Assembly (NCBI GenBank): GCA_023382385.1 | Contig: JAHDVH010000004.1 | Coordinates: 124,001-188,000 of the forward strand | DNA: 64,000 bases | From: a bacterium | GTDB taxonomy: Bacteria; Electryoneota; RPQS01 | Direction: 5' to 3' | Shown: positions 27,508 through 37,215 of the stretch, in pieces | Layout: each line of letters begins with the position of its first letter | Numbering within the stretch: position 1 is the stretch's first letter | Translations under genes and position numbers: made by a program | Notes under the pieces: generated by a model | The model's database searches: none | Told to the model about the DNA's origin: nothing | What the model saw: the letters and a program-made list of their open reading frames with translations, nothing else

Positions 27508-28722
27508 ATGCGATTTCTGTTAGCCGCTCTTGTGCTCCTTGCCGGATGCTCGCGCGATGACGGCATCGTTCGCTTGCAACTCTGGCATCAAATGCAGCCG
27601 GAAGATCGCGCCGTGCTTACGCGAGTGATTCAGGCCTATAGTGCGACTTTAGATTCGGTCAGAATCGAAGTGATCTATAAGGAGACTGAGGAGTTGCGTT
27701 CAAACTTTCAGTCTGCGGCGCTTGCCAAGCTCGGACCGAGTCTTGTTTACGGTCCTTCTGATCAGGTCGGACCGCTGGCAACAATGCGCTTTGTGCAGCC
27801 GCTCGATGCCTACTTCACGCCAGAAGAGTTTGAACGGTTGGATGATCGCGCTCTGGTGAAATTTAAGGGTCATACATATCAGATTGCAGATCGAATTGGC
27901 AACCATCTGACTTTAGTATACAACAAGAAGCTGCTCCCGACACCGCCGCAAACAACTGACGAGCTGATCAAGATGGGACAAGCGGCGACGAAGGATTTCA
28001 ACGGTGACGGGGTGACGGATCAGTGGGGACTTGTGTGGAATTTCACGGAGCCTTTCTTCTTCATTCCCTGGTTTTCGGGATTCGGAGGATGGGTCATGGA
28101 CGAGGACGGTCACCCGTCGCTCAACTCGCCTGCAGCTGTGGAAGCATTCAAGTTCGTGCGTTCACTTCGCAGCCAGTACAAGATCGTTCCGCCGGACTGT
28201 GATTATAATACAGCGGACGCGCTGTTCAAAGAGGGCCGTGCGGCGATGCTCATCAACGGGCCGTGGTCGTGGAGCGGTTACGGTGCTGCTGGTGTCGATT
28301 ATGAGTTAGCGCGCATTCCGATGGTTTCTTCTACAGGATTGTGGCCCGCTCCGATGGTGTCTCCGCTGGGCTACTCCATTAATGTACGCGTCGAAGGTAG
28401 AGAGCTTGAAGAGACAGTGAGACTGTTGAAGTATTTATTGAGTGACGATGTTCAGCAGCAGTTTGTCGAAGCAACCGGGATCATTCCGAGCAGCTTGAAA
28501 GTGCGGGCGGACTCATCTTACGTCTCGCGTCCGCACGTCGCGCAAAGTCTTTCTCAGTTCGAAGTGGGCAGGCCGATGCCAATTGTTCCGGAGCTGCGCG
28601 CGGTGTGGGATGCCATGCGTGCATCCTATCAGTCCGTATTGGGTGGAAATCTTTCACCGGAGGACGCTGCGAGGAACATGCAGAGAGACGCCGAGCAGAA
28701 AATTCGGGAGATGAATGAATAG
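27508..28722 (+). CDS. malE: Maltodextrin-type ABC substrate-binding lipoprotein
   Basis: A 404-residue solute-binding protein of the CUT1 family. MRFLLAALVLLAGC gives a lipobox with Cys14, so it is membrane-anchored in the periplasm. Family features: VRLQLWHQMQPED at the start of the mature protein, LVYNKKLLP, PWFSGFGGW, ALFKEGRAAMLINGPWS and LGYSINV. The ATG at 27508 gives the lipoprotein signal; the open frame reaches 27487 but that lies within the GH57 gene. The gene overlaps malF by 8 bases. Genomic context points to maltose or maltodextrins; the binding-site residues were not checked against a structure. Confidence 0.85.
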   Translation: MRFLLAALVLLAGCSRDDGIVRLQLWHQMQPEDRAVLTRVIQAYSATLDSVRIEVIYKETEELRSNFQSAALAKLGPSLVYGPSDQVGPLATMRFVQPLDAYFTPEEFERLDDRALVKFKGHTYQIADRIGNHLTLVYNKKLLPTPPQTTDELIKMGQAATKDFNGDGVTDQWGLVWNFTEPFFFIPWFSGFGGWVMDEDGHPSLNSPAAVEAFKFVRSLRSQYKIVPPDCDYNTADALFKEGRAAMLINGPWSWSGYGAAGVDYELARIPMVSSTGLWPAPMVSPLGYSINVRVEGRELEETVRLLKYLLSDDVQQQFVEATGIIPSSLKVRADSSYVSRPHVAQSLSQFEVGRPMPIVPELRAVWDAMRASYQSVLGGNLSPEDAARNMQRDAEQKIREMNE

Positions 28723-29584
28723 AGAACGGAATTTCGCGCTTTGGATGGTGGCACCTGCGGCAATCGTGGTTGCGCTGGTCGTTGTGTGGCCGTTCGTCTA
28801 CAACGTGATACTGTCGTTCTCCAATATGAGTCTGCTGCATATCCATGATTGGGAGCTAATCGGACCGCGTCAGTACGAGAAGGTATTTTCCGATTCCGCC
28901 TTTTATGGAGTCCTCGGAAAGACACTTGTCTGGACAATCGTCAATGTCTTCTTTCATGTCACGATCGGTGTTGCGCTGGCGGTTATTCTGCACGAGAATG
29001 TGCCGGGACGTAGGTTGTTCCGCACCCTGCTCATCCTGCCGTGGGCGATTCCGGCCGTCGTGACGGCTCTCACGTGGCGCGGCATGTTTCATTACGAGTA
29101 CGGGGCAGTCAATCTCATCCTGACGAAGGTCTTCAGCCAGACGCCGATTCAGTGGCTCAATGATCCCATCGGCACATTTGCTGCATGTATTGTGACCAAC
29201 GTCTGGCTGGGATTTCCGTTCATGATGGTCGTTGCACTGGGCGGGTTGCAGAGTATCCCAAAAGAGCTTTACGAGGCGGCAATGATTGACGGTGCGAGTG
29301 CATGGCAGAGATTTCGGACGATCACACTTCCGATGCTGGTGCCTGTCTTGACGCCCGCGATTATTCTTGGGTTTGTGTGGACCTTCAACAAGGTGGATAT
29401 TGTCTGGCTGGTTTCCAATGGCGGAGAGCCGGCCGACCAAACTCACATTCTTGTTTCCTACGTTTATCGAGCGGCGTTTAACCTTTACCGCTACGGATAT
29501 GCTGCAGCCGGTTCAATGATTATCTTCCTGCTGCTTGTGCTGTTCTCTGTTACCTTCATGCGAAAACTGCAGGCAAAGGCTTAA
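28715..29584 (+). CDS. malF: Sugar ABC transporter permease, MalF/UgpA type
   Basis: A 289-residue inner-membrane permease with six hydrophobic segments and the BPD_transp_1 EAA loop (LYEAAMIDGASAWQRFRTI ... LP) that docks on MalK. It lacks the large periplasmic insertion of E. coli MalF, as is usual for the UgpA-like branch. It begins inside the 3' end of the malE-type gene (8-base overlap) and is followed after 3 bases by malG. Confidence 0.88.
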   Translation: MNRERNFALWMVAPAAIVVALVVVWPFVYNVILSFSNMSLLHIHDWELIGPRQYEKVFSDSAFYGVLGKTLVWTIVNVFFHVTIGVALAVILHENVPGRRLFRTLLILPWAIPAVVTALTWRGMFHYEYGAVNLILTKVFSQTPIQWLNDPIGTFAACIVTNVWLGFPFMMVVALGGLQSIPKELYEAAMIDGASAWQRFRTITLPMLVPVLTPAIILGFVWTFNKVDIVWLVSNGGEPADQTHILVSYVYRAAFNLYRYGYAAAGSMIIFLLLVLFSVTFMRKLQAKA

Positions 29585-29587
29585 GCC

Positions 29588-30406
29588 GTGATCAAGAAAG
29601 TCATACTCTTCACGATTCTTGCGGTCATCACGGTAATGACACTATATCCGATATTAACGGTGGTCACCGTGTCCTTGCGTCCGGCGGACAAACTGCTCTC
29701 GACCTCGCTTGAGATCATTCCGGAAGACGCCACATTCCGGAATTATGTCACCCTATTCACGGACAGGCCGTTTGCCAGATGGCTGCTCAACAGCACATTA
29801 GTGGCTGCGGCGGTCACTATCTTTGCGACCGCACTCGCTTCAACGGCAGGTTACGCTTTTTCGCGTTTCAGGTTCCCCGGCTACAAGGTGGGCATGAGCC
29901 TGCTCCTGATAACACAGATGTTTCCGGCAACGATGCTGCTGCTACCGCTGTTCTTGATGCTTGCGAAACTCGGCTTGATCAACTCGTATATCGGCTTGAT
30001 GGTCGTCTATTCGGCAACAGCATTGCCGTTTACGGTCTGGCAGATGAAGGGCTATTATGACACGATTCCTCCCGAGCTTGAAGAAGCGGCCATGTTGGAC
30101 GGTGCGAACAGGTTTAAGACGTTCTATCTCGTGATTCTGCCGCTTGCGGCGCCTGCGCTGGTGATTACGGCGCTGTTCAGTTTTCTGACGGCATGGAGCG
30201 AGTATGTCGTGGCCGCGCAGGTTCTGCTGACAGAGGACATGTACACATTGCCCATCGGTCTCAAGCAGTTTCAGTCCAGCATGACAACAGAGTGGGGGCT
30301 GTATGCGGCGGGGTCGATCGTCGTGAGTATTCCGGTGATAATATTGTTCATGAAATTGTCCAAGTGGCTGGTGTCCGGCTTGACGCTGGGAAGTGTAAAA
30401 GGATAG
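29588..30406 (+). CDS. malG: Sugar ABC transporter permease, MalG type
   Basis: A 272-residue permease starting at GTG, three bases after malF. It has an N-terminal membrane segment, TM segments with YAFSRFRFPG (the MalG family signature), the EAA loop ELEEAAMLDGANRFKTFYLV and the usual C-terminus ending in a TM plus GLTLGSVKG, a close match to the MalG tail that contacts MalK. It forms the heterodimer channel with the upstream permease. The 7-base gap to the next gene indicates the same transcript. Confidence 0.88.
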   Translation: MIKKVILFTILAVITVMTLYPILTVVTVSLRPADKLLSTSLEIIPEDATFRNYVTLFTDRPFARWLLNSTLVAAAVTIFATALASTAGYAFSRFRFPGYKVGMSLLLITQMFPATMLLLPLFLMLAKLGLINSYIGLMVVYSATALPFTVWQMKGYYDTIPPELEEAAMLDGANRFKTFYLVILPLAAPALVITALFSFLTAWSEYVVAAQVLLTEDMYTLPIGLKQFQSSMTTEWGLYAAGSIVVSIPVIILFMKLSKWLVSGLTLGSVKG

Positions 30407-30413
30407 TTTGCGT

Positions 30414-33400
30414 ATGAAGAAGATGATCTTGCTATTGCTGTGTATGGTTGGAGTCACAAGTGCGGATGTGAGTTACCGCGACACTCCCTGGAAGCTCGAG
30501 CATTGGCTTGCGAAGGATGAGATCAATGACGTGGCACGAGGTGACGTTGACCTTTGCAACCTATTCTACCGAGAGACCGAGGACTCGCTCTATTGCAAGA
30601 CCACTATTCGGGAGAGTTGGATCGGCCGGTGCGATGTCAGATGGGAAGTTCGTGATGCAAAGGGACTCATAGCCCGCTTGACAAGCGGAGGCACCGGAAG
30701 TGCGGCCGTGCGCGAACAGACCTATCGCGGAGTGCTTGAGTGGGCCATTGCGAGGCCGGATGACTGGGCAGGCGTGAACACGATTCGCGTCGAGACCTAC
30801 AACGCAAGTGTCATCCATGACAAAATCGAATGGACTCGTGACTCTCATCGATCATTAGACGGTGACGTTGGCAATTGCGCGTTCGTGCATCACGGAAATC
30901 AAGGCTTAACCTATACAGACGTGTTTCGCGGGCAGGACGGCAGTGAAGGTTTTGACGAAATCCTCGAATTGCACCAAGCACGTAACGCTCCGGGAAACTT
31001 TCATCTTTCTGGAACGCTGATCACCGCGGCGGACTGGTATGACCGACCGTTTCTGCAGTGGCTGCGTGATGGAATCACCGAAGGTTGGGTGGCTATGCTT
31101 GGCTCAGCCTACGCACAGCACATCATGCCGTTCGTTTACAATAACATGAACAACTGGGCGGTCAGTATCGAGCAGGATCTGATCGAGTATAAGCTTGGCT
31201 ACTCACCTCGCGTGGCGTGGATTCCGGAACGCGTCTGGCTTGCCCAAGGGCACTATCCCGATGCAGGGTTAAACGATTCATGGCTCGGCGACAACTGGAC
31301 GCAGCACGGAATTGACGCGGTGATTCTTGATGACTGGCCGCACGTGGCGGGTTATAGTGACCGGAAGATTCATTGGATGAATAACGGCTCCGGAGTTGTC
31401 TTGCGTGTGATTCCCATCGACGGCGAGTTCACGGGCAACTGCCACTATAATCCGGGTGCTGCTATCGCGCAGATTCAAGGCACGGGCCGCTACGGAATTA
31501 TTGTTTATGGAACGGATTGGGAAGCCGCCGCGGAGATGGCGGACTTTGACTGTCCGGACTGTCTTGAGAACTATACGCAAGTGCTTAACTGGGCTGCAGA
31601 CAACTATCCCGCTGTCGATATTTGGAAGCTTGACGACGCACTAAATCACGGAGACTTTGCCGGGAACGGAATTGAAGTAGGGAACGGAACGTACGGATTG
31701 ATCGGTGGGAACAACGGATACGGCGGAACGAACAATAGTTGGTACACACACTGGGCGGGAACGGCGTCGCTGTCTGACTTTCATGCGCCCGCGTGGAACT
31801 ACGGTCAAATCTGGACAACCGTCTACAATCAGGTCAACGGCGCTCCGAACAACACTCTGTCAGAGACCGCTTGGTACGTGATGATGACGAATCTGCACGA
31901 GACGGCGTGGCACGACTACATGGGCGGGCCGATCAGCGGCTGGCAGCATCGCTATAGCGCGCATATCAAGAACGCGGCAGTGTATGCGGAAGCCGCACGC
32001 TGGGCGGCGGGGCTGTATGCCAACACGTGCGGAGCATTTTTCAGCGATATTGACGTGGACGGTATCGAGGAGCTTGTCATACACAATGACCGTGTCTACG
32101 CGGTGTTCGAATCAATTGGCGGTCGTGCACAATATGTCTTCAGCAAAGGACCGGGGGGAGAGAATTTCTCAATTGTCGGGAGCTGCAACACATACTGGGC
32201 GGAGACGGATGGCGACTATGACGAACCTTCCTCGAACAATCATCAGGCGGCCTTTGCAGACGTGAGTCCGACCTATCGAAACGATCTCTACACATTGTCG
32301 ATCGACCAGAACTCGAACGCATTTGCGAAGATTAGAATGAGTTTCGGGTCTGTCGAAAAGACGATCGAGGTGTCGTCCGGCACTCCGTATTTGCAGGCGA
32401 GGTATGACGTCGGTAATCAGGACTGTTACATTCGGCATGGCTTCAGTCCGGACTTGCTCGGTATGATTTGGGATGCGGAGATGCAGCGACTTTGGGATCC
32501 TGATCAGGCCTATTCGGGTTTTCGCAATCCGAACAGCGGCGCGACAGGAGCTTTAATCAAGAACAACGGCGGCACGACGCATGTCACCGAGTTCGCGGGT
32601 ACGCTGCTGCGCGGCGATGAGTTGCGGGGAAGCGGAGAGTTTTCGTACCTGCTTTACGCCGGTCCAACATCCGCGCCGGACGTCAACGGACGCGTGGCGG
32701 AACTTGAGGCGTTGACGTCACTCAATCTCGATGTCTATGGTCCGCGCCTGAACGCGCAGGCGGCTTTTATCAACTCCACCACAATCGAACTCTCATTCAA
32801 TGAAGCCGTAAATCAAACGCTTGCTGAAACGCCGGCCAATTGGGCTTTGTCGGGTTTCGTCGTACCGCATAGTGTTGTCGCAGCAGTCCGGCAAGGGGAT
32901 TGGACGCGAGTTCGGTTGACCGTCTCTCCCAATCTCGCGGGCGGAGAAAGCGGGGTTGTGTCGGTGATAAACGTCACGGACATGAGTGGTAATGTCGTGA
33001 ACCCGGACTTTGACGAAGCACTCCTTGCAGTTCCCAACGGACTGACACCGCATACCATCGTCATTGACGGCACGCGTGATTTTGATGTGGCGAATGAATG
33101 TTTGATTGCTGCGGCGGATACGCTCACAATTACATGGGATTCGCTTGCGCTTTACATCGGTTACTGGCGCAAAGACTTGAGTACGGGAGATTTGTTTGTC
33201 AATATTGATACTAATCAGCAGCCGAATTCAGGTGCGGCGACCGACTCGTGGGGCCGCGTTCTCTTTGCGAATCCGTTCCGGATTGAATATCAAATCGCCA
33301 TTGAAGGCGGACCGGGCAACATTCAAGTCAACCGTTGGACCGGAACAAGCTGGATCTATCAGCAGTTTGGGCAGCACGGTGCCAGCAGCTATAACGGTTG

Positions 33401-33860
33401 GTCGGGCAATCCGTATACGGAGATGCGCATCCCCTGGTCTGACTTGGGAAGTCCCGTCGGGATAGCGCTGTCCGTACACGTCACGCAGGAGGACAATCAG
33501 ATCACGACGCGTGCGCTGCCGCAGGCAAATCCAGTAGGCAATCTGGTAACGCTTTCCCATTGCTATCGCATCTATGCTCCGTATGCCTCCGGTCCGTTGC
33601 CGCTGATGGGCGCGCGGACGAAAAACATTCTGTCCGGTGATTTGATTGAACCGGAGTTATCGATTAACGGCGAATCCGGAGTTCCCAGATTGTTCTGGGC
33701 GCCCGTGCAGGGTGCGCATAGCTACGATATTTATCGCGCCGCAACGTCCACCGGAACGTATGACTTTCTGGGGGAAACTTCACTCACGACATTCGACGAC
33801 TTATCCGTCCTGCCCGGCGATCGAGCTTTCTACGTCGTGCGGGCGCGCGGCGGGATTTAA
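30414..33860 (+). CDS. Large exported GH57-family protein with C-terminal beta domains
   Basis: A 1148-residue exported protein (signal peptide MKKMILLLLCMVGVTSA). GH57-like regions: FVHHGNQGLTYTDV in place of the usual HxHQP; predicted nucleophile Glu272 in WIPERVW; predicted acid/base Asp368 in VYGTDWEAA. After the catalytic part come an SbsA-type Ig-like domain (~780-880, STTIELSFNEAVNQ), a DOMON-like domain (~885-1060, ITWDSLALYIGYW) and an FN3-like end (LFWAPVQGAHSYDIYRA). It should act on alpha-glucans; the divergent first motif marks a different GH57 subgroup from the enzyme at 25293. The ATG at 30414 follows AAGGA; a TTG at 30408 is the alternative. Confidence 0.75.
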   Translation: MKKMILLLLCMVGVTSADVSYRDTPWKLEHWLAKDEINDVARGDVDLCNLFYRETEDSLYCKTTIRESWIGRCDVRWEVRDAKGLIARLTSGGTGSAAVREQTYRGVLEWAIARPDDWAGVNTIRVETYNASVIHDKIEWTRDSHRSLDGDVGNCAFVHHGNQGLTYTDVFRGQDGSEGFDEILELHQARNAPGNFHLSGTLITAADWYDRPFLQWLRDGITEGWVAMLGSAYAQHIMPFVYNNMNNWAVSIEQDLIEYKLGYSPRVAWIPERVWLAQGHYPDAGLNDSWLGDNWTQHGIDAVILDDWPHVAGYSDRKIHWMNNGSGVVLRVIPIDGEFTGNCHYNPGAAIAQIQGTGRYGIIVYGTDWEAAAEMADFDCPDCLENYTQVLNWAADNYPAVDIWKLDDALNHGDFAGNGIEVGNGTYGLIGGNNGYGGTNNSWYTHWAGTASLSDFHAPAWNYGQIWTTVYNQVNGAPNNTLSETAWYVMMTNLHETAWHDYMGGPISGWQHRYSAHIKNAAVYAEAARWAAGLYANTCGAFFSDIDVDGIEELVIHNDRVYAVFESIGGRAQYVFSKGPGGENFSIVGSCNTYWAETDGDYDEPSSNNHQAAFADVSPTYRNDLYTLSIDQNSNAFAKIRMSFGSVEKTIEVSSGTPYLQARYDVGNQDCYIRHGFSPDLLGMIWDAEMQRLWDPDQAYSGFRNPNSGATGALIKNNGGTTHVTEFAGTLLRGDELRGSGEFSYLLYAGPTSAPDVNGRVAELEALTSLNLDVYGPRLNAQAAFINSTTIELSFNEAVNQTLAETPANWALSGFVVPHSVVAAVRQGDWTRVRLTVSPNLAGGESGVVSVINVTDMSGNVVNPDFDEALLAVPNGLTPHTIVIDGTRDFDVANECLIAAADTLTITWDSLALYIGYWRKDLSTGDLFVNIDTNQQPNSGAATDSWGRVLFANPFRIEYQIAIEGGPGNIQVNRWTGTSWIYQQFGQHGASSYNGWSGNPYTEMRIPWSDLGSPVGIALSVHVTQEDNQITTRALPQANPVGNLVTLSHCYRIYAPYASGPLPLMGARTKNILSGDLIEPELSINGESGVPRLFWAPVQGAHSYDIYRAATSTGTYDFLGETSLTTFDDLSVLPGDRAFYVVRARGGI

Positions 33861-33916
33861 GAACTGCTTACATTGATACCATTTCATTTTCTGATGACAC
33901 ACTTACAGGAGACACC

Positions 33917-35761
33917 ATGAAACACATGCGCAGTATGGCTTTTTACGCGGCGATGCTGATTGCCGCGATCGCAAATGCGGTGCCCTCGTTTACGCCGATA
34001 ATTGACGGCATCAAAGACGCGGGCTGGGGAAACACTCCGGATCATTCGACCACGTCGCAGGCACTGCCGCTCGAGTTCAACCTTGACGGTGGACTGTACG
34101 TGACGGACGACGCTGAGTGGGTCTATTTCGGATATGATGCGGACAACGATCCGTGGGTGGATGGGAAGAGCGTGCACGTCCACATCGTTTTCGACGTGGG
34201 AAGCACGGCTGGAGGCGGGACGTTTGCTTGCTGGGGCGCGAACAATGTCGCGTATACGATGGCGTTCAAGCCCGAATACGATCTCGTGATGCAATGGAAC
34301 ACAACGGACCAGAACTCACAATTCACGGGGTTGAACACGTGGACGATCAACACGTGGGTGCAGCAGCCTGAGATTACAACGGATGCCGGCGGAGGCAATC
34401 AGTGGACGGAGGTCGCAATTCGCAAGAATCAGATCGGCACACCGGGAGCCGGCGCGACCCTGAATATCTCAATGTGGCTGAGGCCTGCATGGGATACGCA
34501 AGGCGGTGTGGCCTGTCTGCCGGCGCAGGCGAATTTCCCAAGCGACAACGGCGCAGTAGCGCGTGCGCTTTCGGTGCAGTTCCCCTATACTATTCAGGCT
34601 GCATTCGGTGATGTCGTGGCGCCGCGTTTGATCTCAGTGCATCAAATCGATCGCCGCTCAGTCGAATTGTTGTTCAATGAACCGATGCTGCTGGCTTCAC
34701 TGAACAATTCGTCCAACTACATTCCTCACGGCTGGCCGTTCACTGGATTCCGTTACGTCAACAATCTGACCGTCGGAATCTACAACTTTGCGGGGTTCAC
34801 GGATGGATCGCAGTATGGTATTTCGCTAACGGCAGGCATCCGCGACTTAGCAAACAATTCGATTGATCCGAACTTTGATTCGCTGTCGTGGACGTCGCCG
34901 ATGTATGCGGACGTGCTCTTCCGTGTCGAAGATCCCGGCATGACGCACGACACGATTTATATGAAAGGGTCCTTTAATTTCTACCGCGAATACGACGCAT
35001 TCTGGTCAGGCGGGAACTACCAGCTCTACGACGACGGCACGAACGGCGACCTCGTAGCCGGCGACCACGTATTCTCGCGCCTCTTCGAAATGGTGCCGAA
35101 CGGCGGGGCCGTTGACTTTGAGTGGGGCTGTGTGGATGAAGCAGACAACTGGCTGGTGGTCGGACCCAATCAATCCTTCACGTTGTTTGACGACACTGAT
35201 ATCACTGTGACGTATGTGATTCCCAATCCGACTGCAAGTCCTGTGACCGTGACGTTCCGTTGTGATGTGGAGTGTCTGCTCGGTACGGGACTTACTGTGG
35301 ACAGCATCACAGTCGCGGGCACGTTCAACGGGTGGGCCGGTCAGCGTATGGATGACGCTGACTTGAATCAGCAATATACTCTCGATGTGTTGTTCCCGGC
35401 CGGTTCATCGCGCAGTCATGCCTTCAAGTTCCGTTATCACGTTGCAGATGGAACCGAGTGGGAACACATCGGTGACCGTCTGTTTGAAGTGAATGACTCC
35501 AATCCAACGCAAGATTTGGGGAACATGTTCTGGGATAACTGGGTGTGCGCTCCGTACAATCTGACCATCCATAGCGAGGGCACAAATGCCGTTCTGCGTT
35601 GGGACGGACCGGCTCGCGCCACGTTCGACGTGTTTGGTCATACATCTTCCGACGGCATTCTCGAGAATGGAAGTATTCTCGTCAACACGCCCGATCACAC
35701 TTACACCGTGACGCCACTGGGTAACCAGCAGTTCTTCCAAGTGCGCGCGGTCGCTCCATAG
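33917..35761 (+). CDS. Exported protein with DOMON-like, Ig-like and CBM-like domains
   Basis: A 614-residue non-catalytic protein, last gene of the plus-strand locus. Signal peptide (1-~21); an N-terminal DOMON/CBM9-like domain (~25-220, IIDGIKDAGWG ... WVYFGYDADNDPW); an SbsA Ig-like domain (~230-325, RRSVELLFNEPMLLASLNNS); a beta module with YDDGTNGDLVAGDHVFS, nearly the same as one in the starch-binding protein at 15683; and a CBM20-like domain (~445-540, SITVAGTFNGWAGQRM ... FKFRYHVADGTEWE). It is likely a carbohydrate-binding surface or periplasmic protein. No T9SS tail or lipobox is seen. AGGAG lies a few bases upstream of the ATG. Confidence 0.65.
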   Translation: MKHMRSMAFYAAMLIAAIANAVPSFTPIIDGIKDAGWGNTPDHSTTSQALPLEFNLDGGLYVTDDAEWVYFGYDADNDPWVDGKSVHVHIVFDVGSTAGGGTFACWGANNVAYTMAFKPEYDLVMQWNTTDQNSQFTGLNTWTINTWVQQPEITTDAGGGNQWTEVAIRKNQIGTPGAGATLNISMWLRPAWDTQGGVACLPAQANFPSDNGAVARALSVQFPYTIQAAFGDVVAPRLISVHQIDRRSVELLFNEPMLLASLNNSSNYIPHGWPFTGFRYVNNLTVGIYNFAGFTDGSQYGISLTAGIRDLANNSIDPNFDSLSWTSPMYADVLFRVEDPGMTHDTIYMKGSFNFYREYDAFWSGGNYQLYDDGTNGDLVAGDHVFSRLFEMVPNGGAVDFEWGCVDEADNWLVVGPNQSFTLFDDTDITVTYVIPNPTASPVTVTFRCDVECLLGTGLTVDSITVAGTFNGWAGQRMDDADLNQQYTLDVLFPAGSSRSHAFKFRYHVADGTEWEHIGDRLFEVNDSNPTQDLGNMFWDNWVCAPYNLTIHSEGTNAVLRWDGPARATFDVFGHTSSDGILENGSILVNTPDHTYTVTPLGNQQFFQVRAVAP

Positions 35762-35782
35762 TCAGCACCATAGATGTTGAAG

Positions 35783-35815
35783 AAAGCCGTGGTCAGATTG
35801 GCCACGGCTTTTTAT
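35783..35815. terminator. Bidirectional terminator closing both halves of the alpha-glucan locus
   Basis: A 10-bp stem AAAGCCGTGG / CCACGGCTTT with a short loop is followed by TTTATT on the plus strand and by TTCTTC on the minus strand. It sits 21 bp after the plus-strand operon and 19 bp beyond the stop of the convergent GH13 gene. Confidence 0.8.
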
Positions 35816-35833
35816 TGTGACCAAACAGGTGCA

Positions 35834-37192
35834 CTATTCGACTGATTCAAACACTTTGGCGACTCCGGCTGCAAGCGTCATTGCTTCATGCCCGGTCAGT
35901 GTGGTCGTCTCTTCCGTCAGGACTTCGCGGTAGTTTCCGGCGATTGACTCATCAGTCAAGGTGAAGTTGACGCCGGTCTGCGACGTGTTGATGAGAATGA
36001 CGAGTCTTGACGTGCCGCTCGTTCGCTGAAAACACATGGCAGCGGCATCGCCACTCGTTTGCACGCGCACGAGCGGAGCGCCGTGCGCGCCGTTGCGCAG
36101 CGCGGGATGCCGGTGTTTCAGGGCAACTAACTTCTGATAGAACGCCGCATAGTCATTGCTCGCCCAGTCAATGGAGTCTTTTTCGAAGAACAGCAGGCGG
36201 CGGTTGAAGCCTGCTTCCTGACCATTATAGATAAGCGGAAAGCCGGGAGCAGTGAATGCCAGCACGGCGAAGGGTTTTGCGGCATTGCCAAATCGCTCAA
36301 ACTCGGTGCCGTTCCACGAATTCTCGTCATGGTTACTCGTAAAATACATTCGATAGGCTTCCGCGGGATACGCTGAGCGATCCCGTTCAAAATAGGTAAA
36401 CAAGTCGTTGACTACACGTTCGCCGCGAGCAACATCCACGCATTTATGGAAGAATTCCCAGCCGTATGTGGCGTGAAATGCGGAGTGATACTCGGCGGCT
36501 TCGTGCTCGGCCAGCATGAAGACGGGCTTCAGCTCGAATAACTGCCGCGTTGCCTCCTGCCAGAACTCGAGCGGAACCATACCGGCCACATCGCAGCGAT
36601 AGCCATCAATGTTTGATTCGCGCACCCAGAATTTCAAGGACTCAATCATCCAATCGCGAAGATCAGGATTGTCAAAATTGAAGTCAATCACGTCCGACCA
36701 GTCCGGAACAGGCGGCACGAAGTTCCCCGCGTTATCGCGCGTATACCATTCCGGGTGCTCGACCGTCAACGGATTGTCCCACGCCGAGTGATTGGCAACC
36801 CAGTCGATAATCACTTTGAAGCCCAGTTCATGACATTGCTGCACGAGTGCCCGCCAGTCGTCCATCGTTCCGAACTCCGGATTAACGGCGCGGTAATCGC
36901 GCACAGAATAGTAACTGCCGAGCGAGCCTTTCCGGTTGAGTTCACCAATCGGGTGAATCGGCATGAACCAGAGAATATCGACGCCGAGTTCGCGCAATCG
37001 CGGCAAGTGTTCCGCGAATGCCGCAAATGTTCCCTCCGGTGTGAACTGCCGCACATTCACTTCATAGATGACCGCATTGCGCGACCATTCCGGCGGAGTC
37101 ATGTCCGGCGGCGGTGTGACGGTGTCGGTGGACGAGGCTTTGCAGGCAAACAGGACGAAGAGCGCAAGCAGCGCGAGAAGAGTGACTTTCAT
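35834..37192 (-). CDS. GH13 alpha-amylase/neopullulanase-like lipoprotein
   Basis: A 452-residue GH13 enzyme. MKVTLLALLALFVLFAC gives a lipobox (Cys17), so it is anchored to a membrane rather than exported by T9SS. The barrel begins at RNAVIYEVNVRQFTPEG; catalytic residues Asp201 (GYRCDVAG), Glu229 (FMLAEHE) and Asp289 (TSNHDENSW) are all present, as is IIDWVANHS. At this size it has just the A, B and C domains, fitting a periplasmic maltodextrin-cleaving enzyme. Start choice: ATG 37192 gives the best lipoprotein signal; in-frame ATGs at 37201, 37210 and 37237 exist, the last inside the upstream gene. Last gene of the minus-strand half. Confidence 0.85.
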   Translation of the reverse strand: MKVTLLALLALFVLFACKASSTDTVTPPPDMTPPEWSRNAVIYEVNVRQFTPEGTFAAFAEHLPRLRELGVDILWFMPIHPIGELNRKGSLGSYYSVRDYRAVNPEFGTMDDWRALVQQCHELGFKVIIDWVANHSAWDNPLTVEHPEWYTRDNAGNFVPPVPDWSDVIDFNFDNPDLRDWMIESLKFWVRESNIDGYRCDVAGMVPLEFWQEATRQLFELKPVFMLAEHEAAEYHSAFHATYGWEFFHKCVDVARGERVVNDLFTYFERDRSAYPAEAYRMYFTSNHDENSWNGTEFERFGNAAKPFAVLAFTAPGFPLIYNGQEAGFNRRLLFFEKDSIDWASNDYAAFYQKLVALKHRHPALRNGAHGAPLVRVQTSGDAAAMCFQRTSGTSRLVILINTSQTGVNFTLTDESIAGNYREVLTEETTTLTGHEAMTLAAGVAKVFESVE

Positions 37193-37215
37193 AATGGTCA
37201 TTTCAGTCATTAGAA

